From Candidatus Avoscillospira avicola (lineage in GTDB: Bacteria > Bacillota > Clostridia > Oscillospirales > Oscillospiraceae), in the NCBI GenBank assembly GCA_018712245.1, contig DVHE01000017.1, positions 1 to 42,657 on the forward strand: 42,657 nt of DNA. Direction: 5' to 3'. Positions 22,607-30,799 of the stretch are shown piece by piece. A program made the position numbers and the translations under genes. Below the pieces are notes generated by a model, which saw only the letters and a program-made list of their open reading frames with translations, was not told the origin of the DNA and made no database searches. Positions within the stretch are counted from its first letter, which is position 1. Each line of letters starts with the position of its first letter.

Positions 22607-22645
22607 GTCGGAACAAAGTCCACTTTGTTCCGGCGTCTTTTTATG
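22607..22645 (+). terminator. Terminator of tRNA-Thr
   Basis: CGGAACAAAG, TCCA loop, CTTTGTTCCG, then GCGTCTTTTT. Confidence 0.75.
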
Positions 22646-22687
22646 CCAACGGCAACAAAGACGCCGTTGGCCCGCTCACTTGTTCCT

Positions 22688-22935
22688 CCGTTCCAAACCG
22701 AACCCGCTGCTGCTGGGCTTCGGTTTGGGCCCGCCGCTTTGCGACGGTTTTGTCTTGTTGCGAGGGAAATTAGATTTTAACCGTAGCTTCCAGCTCGTCG
22801 CAAGCGGCATATCGCTTGCGACGGGCTTTTGCATCTCATTGCAAAGCGCATCGCGCGCGCATTCTGCCGCTCCTCGCGTCCAAACCGGACCCGCTTCGCT
22901 AGGCTTCGGTTGGGGCCGCCGCTTCGCGGCGGTCA
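22688..22935. repeat. Pair of related hairpin units
   Basis: Two units that align to each other: 22692-22750 (CCAAACCGAACCCGCT ... GGGCTTCGGTTTGG then CCGCCGCTTTGCGACGG) and 22881-22937 (CCAAACCGGACCCGCT ... AGGCTTCGGTTGGG then CCGCCGCTTCGCGGCGG). Between them is CGTCGCAAGC / GCTTGCGACG. GC-rich, no credible ORF. Confidence 0.55.
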
Positions 22936-23025
22936 GCGTGACGAAATATTATTTTCGCCCCGCTGTGGGTAAGAGCAGGAGCGATCATGGAAAGAATGCC
23001 GGAATCACTTGGACGATAAAAACGC

Positions 23026-23054
23026 TTGCTAAAAATCAGTAACTATGCTATGCT
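23026..23054 (+). promoter_or_regulatory. Promoter of the ABC-F leader transcript
   Basis: TTGCTA (23026-23031), 17-bp spacer, TATGCT (23049-23054). The start would be near 23061, leaving ~240 nt of leader before the ABC-F ATG. Confidence 0.6.
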
Positions 23055-23091
23055 TATATCGACTATAAAGAAAGGGAAAGGTACAACCGGA

Positions 23092-23106
23092 ATGCGTATT
23101 CGCTAA
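23092..23106 (+). CDS. Leader peptide MRIR
   Basis: ATG CGT ATT CGC TAA, preceded by the SD-like AAAGGGAAAGG at 23071-23081 (10 bp). It is the first ORF of the transcript that leads to the ABC-F gene and is followed by alternative hairpins. Arg-X-Arg matches the +X+ motif at which macrolide-bound ribosomes are known to stall (as in the ErmD leader MRLR). Function as a sensor is inference from this motif and layout. Confidence 0.65.
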   Translation: MRIR

Positions 23107-23114
23107 GGATTTCA

Positions 23115-23164
23115 CACAAACAGGATTCTGAAATGCAGAAGGGGTCTCGGACCCTTTGTTTGTG
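23115..23164 (+). promoter_or_regulatory. First leader hairpin
   Basis: CACAAACA (23115-23122) pairs with TGTTTGTG (23157-23164), enclosing GGGTC-TCG-GACCC (about 23142-23154). Its left arm starts 8 nt after the leader stop codon, so a ribosome stalled on MRIR would cover or disturb it. Confidence 0.6.
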
Positions 23165-23186
23165 CTGGAACCGGGCGGATATTGCT

Positions 23187-23214
23187 GGGCCTTTCCACTT
23201 TCAGGAAATGGCCC
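23187..23214 (+). promoter_or_regulatory. Candidate antiterminator hairpin
   Basis: GGGCC (23187-23191) with GGCCC (23210-23214), extended by TCC/GGA. It uses the CCC at 23212-23214 that starts the terminator stem, so the two structures exclude each other. Confidence 0.6.
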
Positions 23215-23248
23215 GGAAATGTGCGGCATCGTGTATTTCCGGGTTTTT
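23212..23248 (+). terminator. Leader terminator before the ABC-F gene
   Basis: CCCGGAAAT (23212-23220), 14-nt loop, ATTTCCGGG (23235-23243), TTTTT (23244-23248). A canonical intrinsic terminator inside the leader, 50 bp before the ABC-F ATG. Confidence 0.85.
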
Positions 23249-23298
23249 GCGTCCAAACCGCCCTCCGGCGCCTTCTGCAAGGCTAAGGAGGTATTTTT

Positions 23299-24918
23299 AT
23301 GCCCCAAATTCTGCTATCCGCGAACCATATTGTCCAATATTTCGGAGAACGAAAAATCCTCGAAATTGAAAAACTAAATGTATACGAAGGGGACCATATC
23401 GGCATTGTAGGGGACAACGGCGCAGGGAAAACCACGCTTCTGAATATCCTCTCCGGGGAGCTGACCCCGGACGGGGGAAGCGTGATCCGCGAGGCGCCGG
23501 TGAGCTACTTCAAGCAGTTTCAGGAACGGGCGGATCAAGCGGACCCGCAAAAATGCCGCCAGCTGGGACTTTCGGGAAAGCTTTCCCGTGAACAATTAAG
23601 CGGCGGCGAGATGACCCGCTTGGGCCTGGCCGCCATGAGGAAAGATTCACTCTTAACCTTTGCGGATGAGCCTACGGCAAATCTGGATGCCGATGGAGTG
23701 GAACTTTGCTGCCAGATGCTGGAACAGTGCCCCGCCCTGCTGCTCATCAGCCATGACCGGGCGGTCCTGAACCGGCTCTGCACCCGCATCATTGAGGTAA
23801 AGGACGGGCAGCTGCACTTTTACACGGGGAACTTCAACGATTACCGCGAGCAAAGGGAACAAGCCTTGACGCGGCAGGAATTTGAATACCAGCAGTACCG
23901 TTCCGAAAAAACCCGACTGGAGAAAGCGGCACGCCAGCGGAGCCAGGCCAGCAGCAGCGTACGAAAAGCGCCCAGCCGCATGGGAAATTCCGAAGCCCGC
24001 CTTCACAAGCGGGCGGCAGGAGAAAAAATGGAGAAGCTGGACAATGCCCGAAAAACGATTTTGTCTCGCCTGGAGCAACTGGAAGTAAAAGAGAAGCCGC
24101 GGGAAGCGGCCCAGGTGCGGATAGACTTCTCCCTGACAGACCCGCCCGCCAACCGGGAAATCGTCACGGGCAGCCATATTACGTTCGGCTATGGGAAGAA
24201 CCTGATTTTTGAAAACGCCTCGTTCTCTCTGCCAAAGGGGAGTAAAACTGCCCTGGTTGGGCCAAACGGAGCGGGAAAAACCACGCTCATGGAGCTGATT
24301 TGGTCTGGCGCGCCGGGGATCCGCCTGGTTCCCAAGGCAAAAATCGGGTATTTCAAGCAAAGCTTGGACACGCTGGATCCAAGTAAAACGGCTTTGGAGA
24401 ATGTCATGGAAACATCGGTCCAGAGCGAGAATACCATGCGGGGCATACTGGCAAGGCTTTTGATCCGCCGGGAGGATGTATTCAAAAAAGCGGGGGTTTT
24501 GAGCGGCGGCGAACGGGTCAAGCTGGCTTTTGCTAAGTTGTTTGGCTCCCCGGCCAATCTGCTTCTGCTGGACGAACCCACTAATTTCCTGGATATGTCC
24601 GCCATCGAGGCTTTGCAAAAAATGGTGGAGGACTATGAGGGGACCGTCCTGTTTGTTTCCCATGACCGGGCCTTTACGGATGGGTGCGCCACACGGATTC
24701 TACGGATTGAGGACAGAAAGCTCATTCCTTTTGACGGAAACCTTACCGACTGGGAAAAAAAGCAGGCGGAGCCCAAATCAGAAAAGAAAATGGATCAGCT
24801 CCTTCTGGAACTGCGGTTGGCAGAGGTGATCTCGCGGCTGTCCGCCCCGAACTGCCGGAATAAAGAGGAATTGGAAAAAGAATTTGAGCGGCTTACCGCT
24901 CAAAAGAACGCGCTATAA
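23299..24918 (+). CDS. ABC-F family ATPase, probable ribosome-protection (antibiotic resistance) protein
   Basis: A 539-aa protein with two ABC domains and no membrane segments. NBD1: Walker A GDNGAGKT, signature LSGGEMTR, Walker B LLTFADEPTANLD, LLISHDRAVL. A linker follows of about 80 charged residues (QYRSEKTRLEKAARQRSQAS to EKMEKLDNARK). NBD2: GPNGAGKT, LSGGERVKLAFA, LLLLDEPTNFLD, LFVSHDRAF. Length and order are those of Lsa/Msr/Vml/OptrA-like ABC-F proteins that evict 50S-targeting antibiotics. Base composition is lower in GC than the neighbours, which hints at transfer. SD aaggaggt, ATG 23299. The leader with MRIR and an attenuator supports drug-inducible resistance over a housekeeping ABC-F role. 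Confidence 0.88.
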   Translation: MPQILLSANHIVQYFGERKILEIEKLNVYEGDHIGIVGDNGAGKTTLLNILSGELTPDGGSVIREAPVSYFKQFQERADQADPQKCRQLGLSGKLSREQLSGGEMTRLGLAAMRKDSLLTFADEPTANLDADGVELCCQMLEQCPALLLISHDRAVLNRLCTRIIEVKDGQLHFYTGNFNDYREQREQALTRQEFEYQQYRSEKTRLEKAARQRSQASSSVRKAPSRMGNSEARLHKRAAGEKMEKLDNARKTILSRLEQLEVKEKPREAAQVRIDFSLTDPPANREIVTGSHITFGYGKNLIFENASFSLPKGSKTALVGPNGAGKTTLMELIWSGAPGIRLVPKAKIGYFKQSLDTLDPSKTALENVMETSVQSENTMRGILARLLIRREDVFKKAGVLSGGERVKLAFAKLFGSPANLLLLDEPTNFLDMSAIEALQKMVEDYEGTVLFVSHDRAFTDGCATRILRIEDRKLIPFDGNLTDWEKKQAEPKSEKKMDQLLLELRLAEVISRLSAPNCRNKEELEKEFERLTAQKNAL

Positions 24919-24977
24919 ATAGGCGAAGGGGAATGCTGAGGACCTGCTGCAACAAAATTTCCCCAATACACTTAGAT

Positions 24978-25022
24978 AAAATTACCGTGAAGCTTCATTG
25001 CTGGAGCTTCACGGTAATTTTT
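24978..25022. terminator. Bidirectional terminator between ABC-F and exonuclease genes
   Basis: A perfect 17-bp stem (AAAATTACCGTGAAGCT / AGCTTCACGGTAATTTT) with T-rich tracts in both directions; the flanking genes converge. Confidence 0.9.
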
Positions 25023-25081
25023 GTCGTGCAATCATTTTTCTGTTGGGCGAAAAAATGTATTTTGCAGCAGGCCCTGTGTGT

Positions 25082-26053
25082 TTAAGAAACCGCGCTGTCG
25101 CTGCTGCTGCGGCGCACCCGGCGCTTGCGGCGGCGGAGCTTGGGCTTCTCGGCGGCCTTGTCGTAGGCCCGGGCAGCCTCGGAATCGCCGGCATAGATCA
25201 GGCGGCTGACCCGGATGCCGTCGTCCTCGGTGCTGAGCCGGATGCGCACCAGGAAGTCCCCGTGGGCTTCGCAGTGGGCCATGGCCATATAGCGCTTGTC
25301 CTGCTGGCTGATCCACCGGCCCATGGTCATGGGTGCTTGGCAGACGGGGCAGCGGTTTTCCGGCCCGGCCAGGGCCTCCATGGCCCGCTCGCGGCCTTCA
25401 AAGCCGTGGTAGACATGGCGGCTCAGGCAGCCCGGCAGCTCCGCGCCGTGGAAGCCGTTTTCGTGCTTTTCCAGGGCCTGGTCGTATTCCTCCATTCCCC
25501 GGACCAGGTCCAGCCGGGTGCAGAGGATGGCGGTGTGGTAGGCGTCGCCCAGGGCGTCGTGGGCCGGGCGGCTGGCCTCCACGCCGGCCATCTGCATGGC
25601 GGTCTTCAGGGCCTTCTGGGCCGTGGCGCCGTCGGTCTGGAGGTTGAAGATCATCTGGGCGTTGTACCACCGGTCGATCCAGCTGCTGTCCAGCTGGTGG
25701 AGCGCCATATTCTCCTTCAGAATGGCGATGTCGTCAAAGCCCCAGGTGAGGAAGACGCAGTCGTCGCCGCACCAGTCCCGGAAGCGCTCCATGGCCTCGG
25801 GGAAGGGGATGCCCCGCTCTGCCAGCATGGAATCCTTGATGCCTGTGAGGCTGGAGACCTTTTTATTGAGCTTGCGGTAGTATTTTGGCCGGATCAGGGC
25901 CTGGAACTCGTCCCCCACGATCTGCCGGTCCGTCACCCGCACCGCGCCGATCTGGATGATCTCCCCCCGGATCTTCACCGGCAGCACCCGCTTGGCCGCG
26001 TAGGTGCCGGGCCAGGGCTGGTTCCACTCCATATCCAGGACAATATACTGCAT
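25082..26053 (-). CDS. DEDDh 3'-5' exonuclease (KapD/DnaQ-like) with zinc-finger-like tail
   Basis: A 323-aa protein. The N-terminal exonuclease domain shows the DEDDh residues D7 and E9 (IVLDMEWNQ), the TWGFDD segment (107-108), and H165/D170 in RPAHDALGDAYHTA. The C-terminal third has CPVC and HCEAHGDFLVR, which look like a zinc site, and ends in a very basic tail (LRRRKRRVRRSS). Similar Clostridia proteins are annotated as KapD-like sporulation-kinase-pathway inhibitors, but the direct substrate is unknown. ATG 26053, with a weak aaggagc SD 11 bp away. Monocistronic. Confidence 0.88.
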   Translation of the reverse strand: MQYIVLDMEWNQPWPGTYAAKRVLPVKIRGEIIQIGAVRVTDRQIVGDEFQALIRPKYYRKLNKKVSSLTGIKDSMLAERGIPFPEAMERFRDWCGDDCVFLTWGFDDIAILKENMALHQLDSSWIDRWYNAQMIFNLQTDGATAQKALKTAMQMAGVEASRPAHDALGDAYHTAILCTRLDLVRGMEEYDQALEKHENGFHGAELPGCLSRHVYHGFEGRERAMEALAGPENRCPVCQAPMTMGRWISQQDKRYMAMAHCEAHGDFLVRIRLSTEDDGIRVSRLIYAGDSEAARAYDKAAEKPKLRRRKRRVRRSSSDSAVS

Positions 26054-26167
26054 GGCTTCCGACGCTCCTTTTTTCCTTGGAACAATAGCGTTATCATACC
26101 ATGGCCCATTGCCGTTGTAAACACTTTCCTTGCCGCATAAGATGGACTTAGAAAGGCGGGATGCAAT

Positions 26168-26917
26168 GTGCCATACTTATTCTTGAGCCCCTCGACCCAG
26201 GAGTTTAATCCCTACGTCACCCGGGAAAACGAGGAATACTGGATGAATCTGCTGGCGGACCGGATGGAGCCGTATCTCCTGGCCAGCGGCATCGGCTTCG
26301 TCCGCAACGACCCGGACAAAAACGCCGCCGCGGCCATCCGGCAGTCCAACGCCGGGACGTACGACTTCCACTTGGCGCTGCACTCCAATGCCGCGCCGCC
26401 GGAGAAAAGCGGGCAGCTGCGGGGCGTGGACTTTTACTACTATCCCACCAGCGCCGAAGGGCGCAGGATGGCGGAGCTGCTGGTGGAGCAGATCAAGCCC
26501 ATCTATCCGCTGCCGGAGCTGGTCCGCGCCGTGCCCACCACCACGCTGGGGGAGGTGCGGCGCACCAGGGCGCCGTCGGTGCTGGCGGAGCTGGGCTATC
26601 ACGACAACCCCGAGGACGCCGCCTGGATCGAGGATAACCTGGACCTCATCGCCCAGGCCCTGGTGCGGGGCGTCAGCGAATACTTCGGCGTCCCCTTCCA
26701 GGAGCCGGTGCCGGTGCGGCGGGGCGTGGTCACGGTCAACTGGGGCACGCTGAACATCCGGGATTACCCCAACCTCTCCGCCGCGGTGCTGGCCTCGGCC
26801 CCCAACGGCGCGGAGCTGGTGATCTACGGCGAGTCGGGGAACTGGTACTCGGTCTCCTACCACGGCATCGTGGGCTATGCCAGCACGGCCTTTGTGGTGG
26901 CCAACGCGATCAATTGA
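26168..26917 (+). CDS. N-acetylmuramoyl-L-alanine amidase-like protein with SH3-type domain
   Basis: A 249-aa protein. Residues 1-175 match the Clostridia amidase type that begins LSPSTQEFNPYV and contains DFHLALHSNAAPP (metal His), GVDFYYYPTSAEGRRMAELL, VPTTTLGEVRRTRAPSVLAELGYHDNPEDA (catalytic Glu), and VSEYFG. Residues ~185-247 form a bacterial SH3 repeat (GVVTVNWGTLNIRDYPNLSA ... GNWYSVSYHGIVGYASTAFV). The usual first zinc motif DPGHG is absent; E12 may take that role. There is no signal peptide, so release would need mother-cell or autolytic exposure. Start GTG 26168. Its end overlaps recG by 8 bp, convergent. Confidence 0.87.
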   Translation: MPYLFLSPSTQEFNPYVTRENEEYWMNLLADRMEPYLLASGIGFVRNDPDKNAAAAIRQSNAGTYDFHLALHSNAAPPEKSGQLRGVDFYYYPTSAEGRRMAELLVEQIKPIYPLPELVRAVPTTTLGEVRRTRAPSVLAELGYHDNPEDAAWIEDNLDLIAQALVRGVSEYFGVPFQEPVPVRRGVVTVNWGTLNIRDYPNLSAAVLASAPNGAELVIYGESGNWYSVSYHGIVGYASTAFVVANAIN

Positions 26918-28967
26918 GGCCGCCGCCGGCGGCGCGAAACAGCGCGTCCACCCGCAGCGTGAGGGCGGGGAAGCAGGGGTCCCGGGGCAGGTCCGGGTCC
27001 TGCATGGCCTCTTCGGCGGCCTGCTGGGCCTCCTTGAGCAGCGATAGGTCCAGGGAGAGGCCGGCGGTTTTGAACTGCGGCAGGCCATGCTGGCGGCTGC
27101 CGAAGAAGTCGCCGGGGCCGCGCTGCTGGAGGTCCGCCTCCGCGATCTGAAAGCCGTCGTTGGTGCGGCAGAAGGTCTTCAGCCGCTGAAGTGTCTCGGC
27201 ATTTTTGCTGGAGGTGAAGAGGATGCAGTAGCTCTTCTCGCCGCCGCGGCCCACCCGACCCCGGAGCTGGTGGAGCTGGCTGAGACCGAAGCGGTCGGCA
27301 TCCTCAATCACCATCAGCGTGGCGTTGGGCACGTCCACCCCCACCTCGATGACGGTGGTGGCCACTAGCACGTCCAGGCGGTTGGCCGAGAAATCGGCCA
27401 TCACCTGCTCCTTTTCGGCGGCCTTGAGCCGCCCGTGGATCAGCCCCACCCGCAGATCGGGGAAGACGGTCTTCCCCAGGGCCTCGGCCCAGGTCTCGGC
27501 GGATTTGAGGCTGCTGAGTTCCTGCTCCTCCACCGCCGGGCACACCACGTAGATCTGGTGCCCGGCGGCCGCTTCTTTGCGGATAAAGGCGTTGACCCGC
27601 TGCCGCATGGCCTCGCCCACCAGGAAGGTGTCCACCTGCTGGCGGCCCGGCGGCAGCTCGTCCAGCACCGAGACGTCCAGGTCGCCGTAGATCATCAGCG
27701 CCAGGGTGCGGGGGATGGGGGTGGCGGACATCACCAGCAGGTGCGGGTTTTCGCCCTTTTCCTGCAAGGCTGTCCGCTGTGCCACGCCGAAGCGGTGCTG
27801 CTCGTCGGCAGCCACCAGTCCCAGCCGGGCGAAGGCCACGTCGCCGGTCAGCAATGCGTGGGTGCCCACCGCCAGGGGGATGGAGCCGTCGGCCAGGCCC
27901 TCCTTGACCCGCCGCTTCTCCGCCGCGGGCAAAGAGCCGGTCAGCAGCGCCGGGGTGATGCCCAGCGGCTCCAGCAGCGCCGTGAGGGAGCGGACGTGCT
28001 GCTCGGCCAGGATCTCGGTGGGCGCCATAATGGCGGCCTGGAAGCCGTTTTGCACGGCGAGATATGCCGCCGCGGCGGCCACCAGGGTCTTGCCGCTGCC
28101 CACGTCGCCTTGTAAGAGGCGGTTCATGGCCTCGCCCCGGCCCAGGTCGGCAGCGATCTCCTCCATGGCCCGGCGCTGGGCGCCGGTGGGGGCGTAGGGG
28201 AGGACCTGGAGGAAGGGCGTCAGGTCTAACTGCTTCCAGGGGGCCGCGGCGCGGGCGCGGCGACTGGCCCGCAGGCGCATCAGGCCGGCGGTGAAGAGGA
28301 AGAACTCTTCAAAGACGATGCGCCGTCTTGCCCGGTCCAGCGTGTCGAAATCCGGAGGATCGTGGATGACGGCGTAGGCCTCTTGGACAGGGCAGAGGCC
28401 CCAGCGCGAGAGTACCTTCTGGGGCAGCACCTCCGGCAGCGCCGGCAGGCAGGCCTCCAGCGCCCGGCGGATGTTGCCGCCCAGGAGCTTGCCCGAGAGT
28501 CCGGCGGTGAGGGGATAGACGGGCACGATGCCCCGCGTGACGGTGCCCTGCCGCTCCACCGGTTCAAAGAGGGGATTTTGCATCCCGTACCCGGTGAAAT
28601 CTCCCCGGATCGCGCCGTAAAAACAGTATTCCCGGCCGTATTCCAGGTTATCAGCCACGTAGGACTGGTTGAAGAAGGTGAGGTTCAGCTGGCCGGTCTC
28701 GTCGGCCACGGTGAGCTTGGTCAGGTCCAGCCCCTTGCGGATGTGGGCCGTCTTGGGGCCGCGAATCACCATGGCCCGGAAGCAGGCCGGCTGGTCGGCC
28801 TCCAGCGACGCGATGGATACGAGCCGCGTCCGGTCCTCGTAGGCCCGGGGAAAATAGGTCAGAAGATCGTAGAGCGTCTCCAGACCCAGATTTTTGAGCA
28901 GCTCCGCCCTGGCCCGTCCCACGCCGGGGAGGACCGTCACCGGGGAAAAAAGCTCCATGGATGTCAC
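26910..28967 (-). CDS. recG: ATP-dependent DNA helicase RecG
   Basis: A 685-aa branch-migration helicase for stalled forks and Holliday junctions. It has an N-terminal wedge/OB domain (VTVLPGVGRARAELLKNLG, FPRAYEDRTRLVSI, VADETGQLNLTFFNQ) and helicase motifs LLQGDVGSGKTLVA (Walker A), ADEQHRFGV (DEQH box), MSATPIPRTLAL, GLIHGRLKAAEKEQVM, ATTVIEVGVDVPNA, and QLRGRVGRG. The start may be GTG 28967 (AAAGGA 6 bp upstream) or ATG 28958. Length is normal. Confidence 0.96.
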   Translation of the reverse strand: MTSMELFSPVTVLPGVGRARAELLKNLGLETLYDLLTYFPRAYEDRTRLVSIASLEADQPACFRAMVIRGPKTAHIRKGLDLTKLTVADETGQLNLTFFNQSYVADNLEYGREYCFYGAIRGDFTGYGMQNPLFEPVERQGTVTRGIVPVYPLTAGLSGKLLGGNIRRALEACLPALPEVLPQKVLSRWGLCPVQEAYAVIHDPPDFDTLDRARRRIVFEEFFLFTAGLMRLRASRRARAAAPWKQLDLTPFLQVLPYAPTGAQRRAMEEIAADLGRGEAMNRLLQGDVGSGKTLVAAAAAYLAVQNGFQAAIMAPTEILAEQHVRSLTALLEPLGITPALLTGSLPAAEKRRVKEGLADGSIPLAVGTHALLTGDVAFARLGLVAADEQHRFGVAQRTALQEKGENPHLLVMSATPIPRTLALMIYGDLDVSVLDELPPGRQQVDTFLVGEAMRQRVNAFIRKEAAAGHQIYVVCPAVEEQELSSLKSAETWAEALGKTVFPDLRVGLIHGRLKAAEKEQVMADFSANRLDVLVATTVIEVGVDVPNATLMVIEDADRFGLSQLHQLRGRVGRGGEKSYCILFTSSKNAETLQRLKTFCRTNDGFQIAEADLQQRGPGDFFGSRQHGLPQFKTAGLSLDLSLLKEAQQAAEEAMQDPDLPRDPCFPALTLRVDALFRAAGGGLN

Positions 28968-29027
28968 GCACCTTCCTTTGATCCCAACAGCGGGGCTTTA
29001 CCCCGGGGGATATGAAATATAGTAAAG

Positions 29028-29054
29028 GGGCGGGCGGCTGCTGGCCGCCCGCCC
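29028..29054 (-). terminator. GC hairpin between the small membrane gene and recG
   Basis: GGGCGGGCGGC, 5-nt loop, GCCGCCCGCCC; on the minus strand it is followed by CTTTACT. GAGACTGTCAGAAAA (29055-29069) is attached, as for the hairpins at 13871 and 15466. Confidence 0.6.
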
Positions 29055-29120
29055 GAGACTGTCAGAAAACTACGAAAAAGCCGCTGCGGCAGAGAAGCGG
29101 CGGGGCAGCAAAGCCCTGCA
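29055..29120. repeat. Partial TGTCAAAAAA-type element
   Basis: GAGACTGTCAGAAAAC, followed by GCTGCGGCAGAGAAGCGGCG, resembles the left part of copy 1 (13899 onward: GACTGCCGCGATAGAGCAGC). No right end is seen; the small membrane gene begins 12 bp beyond. Confidence 0.5.
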
Positions 29121-29131
29121 CCGGATGGATT

Positions 29132-29320
29132 TCATCTATTTCCCTTTTTACACGCAATTATCAATCGCAAAACACAACCAAGTATGCCGATCGAAATCGC
29201 AATATATAGATAGGGACTTACAGTTCTGTTCGGTATTACGTGAAAGGATGCGAGTAATGCGAAAACGAAAAGAGCCAGCCATAATACAAGCAATACAATT
29301 TCGATGATCTTATTTCTCAT
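29132..29320 (-). CDS. Small two-helix membrane protein
   Basis: A 62-aa product, MRNKIIEIVLLVLWLALFVF at the start and YLYIAISIGILGCVLRLIIA near the end: two membrane helices joined by a short loop (HVIPNRTVSP), Lys/Arg-rich ends. SD AAAGGAGGGG 5 bp before ATG 29320. AT-richer than its neighbours. No family recognised; it could be a small regulatory or toxin-like membrane peptide but nothing shows that. It sits between the penicillin-binding protein gene and recG on the same strand. Confidence 0.6.
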   Translation of the reverse strand: MRNKIIEIVLLVLWLALFVFALLASFHVIPNRTVSPYLYIAISIGILGCVLRLIIACKKGNR

Positions 29321-29425
29321 GGGTGCCCCTCCTTTACTGTCCCGCAGGTTTCATCATAACGCCACTTTTGCATCAATAACCTGTAAATCAATCCGCATAT
29401 GCTTTTCGCCGCGCTGGGGTTGGTC

Positions 29426-30799
29426 TTACTGGGCGTCCATGGCGGCCACGCAGGCGTTGAGGACCTGCCCGGCGATGGGCGCTGCGGCAGCGCTGCCGGC
29501 GCCGCCATGCTCCACGATGACGATGAAGGCCAGGGGGTAGTTCTCATCCCGGATGAAGCCGGAGAAGGTGGCGTTGGGGGTATCCCCGGGGCCCAGCTCG
29601 GCGGTGCCGGACTTGGCGCAGACCTCCAGGTCCGGGAACTGCCACGCGCCGTAGACGTTGAGAACGTTATTGCGCATCAGCTGAGCGACGCTGTCTGTGA
29701 CCCAGCGTTCCATGACCCGGCCCGTCGTCACCTTGCCGTGCTGATAGCCGCCCAGCATATTGCCCTCCACCCGGTCCATGATATAGGGGAGCGCCGCCTC
29801 GCCGCCGTTGGCGATGACGCCCATCACGGTGAGGTACTGGCAGGGGTTGATGAGGTCGTTATACTGTCCGCAGCCGGCCCAGGCCACCTCGAAGTCCACG
29901 GCGTCGGATAGGTCGAAGCTGCCGGCGGCGGTGGTGAGGCCGTCGAAGGACAGCGACTCGGTGATGCCCAGGTCTTCCACATACGCCTCCAGCGTCTCAG
30001 GACCCACTTCCAGCGCCAGCTGGCCGAAGGCGATGTTGCAGGAGTTGGCAAAGGCCTGGGCCAGCGTCTGAGTGCCGTGGGTGCCGTTGCAGACCATGGT
30101 ATCGCCTCCGATCTCCCAGGTGCCGTTGCAGGTGAAGGTCCGCTGGGAGAGGTCGCCCAGGGTGTCCAGCGCCGCGGCGGCGGTGACGATCTTGAAGATG
30201 GAGCCGGGAACGGTGCTGGTCTGGAAAAAGCGGTTCAGAAACACGCCGTCATAGGCGCCCGTCTCGTCGCCCTCAATGTCGGGCATATTGTCCGGGTCAT
30301 AGGTGGGGGAGGTGACGGCGCAGAGAATTTCGCCGGTTTTGTAGTTGTAGACGCCCACGGTGCCGTGGTGGTTACCCAGGGCCTGGAGGGCCGTCTTCTG
30401 CACCTGGGCCGAGATGGACAGCACCGCCGTGTTGGCCCCCTGGTCCTGGCCAAAGAGGCCGTTGACCACGTTGAAGCCTACCAGGTCGTCGGCGTATTCC
30501 TCCAGAATGGGGGCGGAAATATAGCCGTAGCGGTCCCCCAGCAGGTGCAGCGTGGCGCGGCGGATGTCCACGTCCTCGGCGTAGACGCGCCCGTCGGTGC
30601 TGTCCAGGAGCAGCACGCCGTCGCGGTCCGTCACCCGTCCGCTGGAGAGGTTGGAGCCGGAGTAGACGTGGGGACTGCCGGGGAAGACCACCCATTCTCC
30701 CGCGTGGAGGAAATAGCGCAGCGTGAAGAAGGCCACGCCGGCCACCAGCACGCCCATGAGAATCAGCATCAAGACGGTGCGATGGGAAATTCGCTTCAT
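29426..30799 (-). CDS. Penicillin-binding protein (transpeptidase, class B type)
   Basis: A 457-aa peptidoglycan transpeptidase with one N-terminal membrane anchor (VLMLILMGVLVAGVAFFTL). The active-site set is complete: S200-x-x-K203 in TVPGSIFKIV, S253-C-N255 in FANSCNIAFGQ, K396-S-G in CAKSGTAEL. The dimerisation-like N-terminal region is short, and there are no PASTA domains, as in the FtsI/PbpA-like partner of a SEDS protein. Its start overlaps the FHA-FtsW gene by 4 bp, so the pair likely forms a SEDS-bPBP peptidoglycan synthase for division, elongation or sporulation. Confidence 0.93.
   Translation of the reverse strand: MKRISHRTVLMLILMGVLVAGVAFFTLRYFLHAGEWVVFPGSPHVYSGSNLSSGRVTDRDGVLLLDSTDGRVYAEDVDIRRATLHLLGDRYGYISAPILEEYADDLVGFNVVNGLFGQDQGANTAVLSISAQVQKTALQALGNHHGTVGVYNYKTGEILCAVTSPTYDPDNMPDIEGDETGAYDGVFLNRFFQTSTVPGSIFKIVTAAAALDTLGDLSQRTFTCNGTWEIGGDTMVCNGTHGTQTLAQAFANSCNIAFGQLALEVGPETLEAYVEDLGITESLSFDGLTTAAGSFDLSDAVDFEVAWAGCGQYNDLINPCQYLTVMGVIANGGEAALPYIMDRVEGNMLGGYQHGKVTTGRVMERWVTDSVAQLMRNNVLNVYGAWQFPDLEVCAKSGTAELGPGDTPNATFSGFIRDENYPLAFIVIVEHGGAGSAAAAPIAGQVLNACVAAMDAQ

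Noticed and set aside
22263-23042. 259-codon plus-strand frame across tRNA-Thr
   Set aside because: Runs through the TGTGGA cluster, the tRNA promoter and the tRNA itself.
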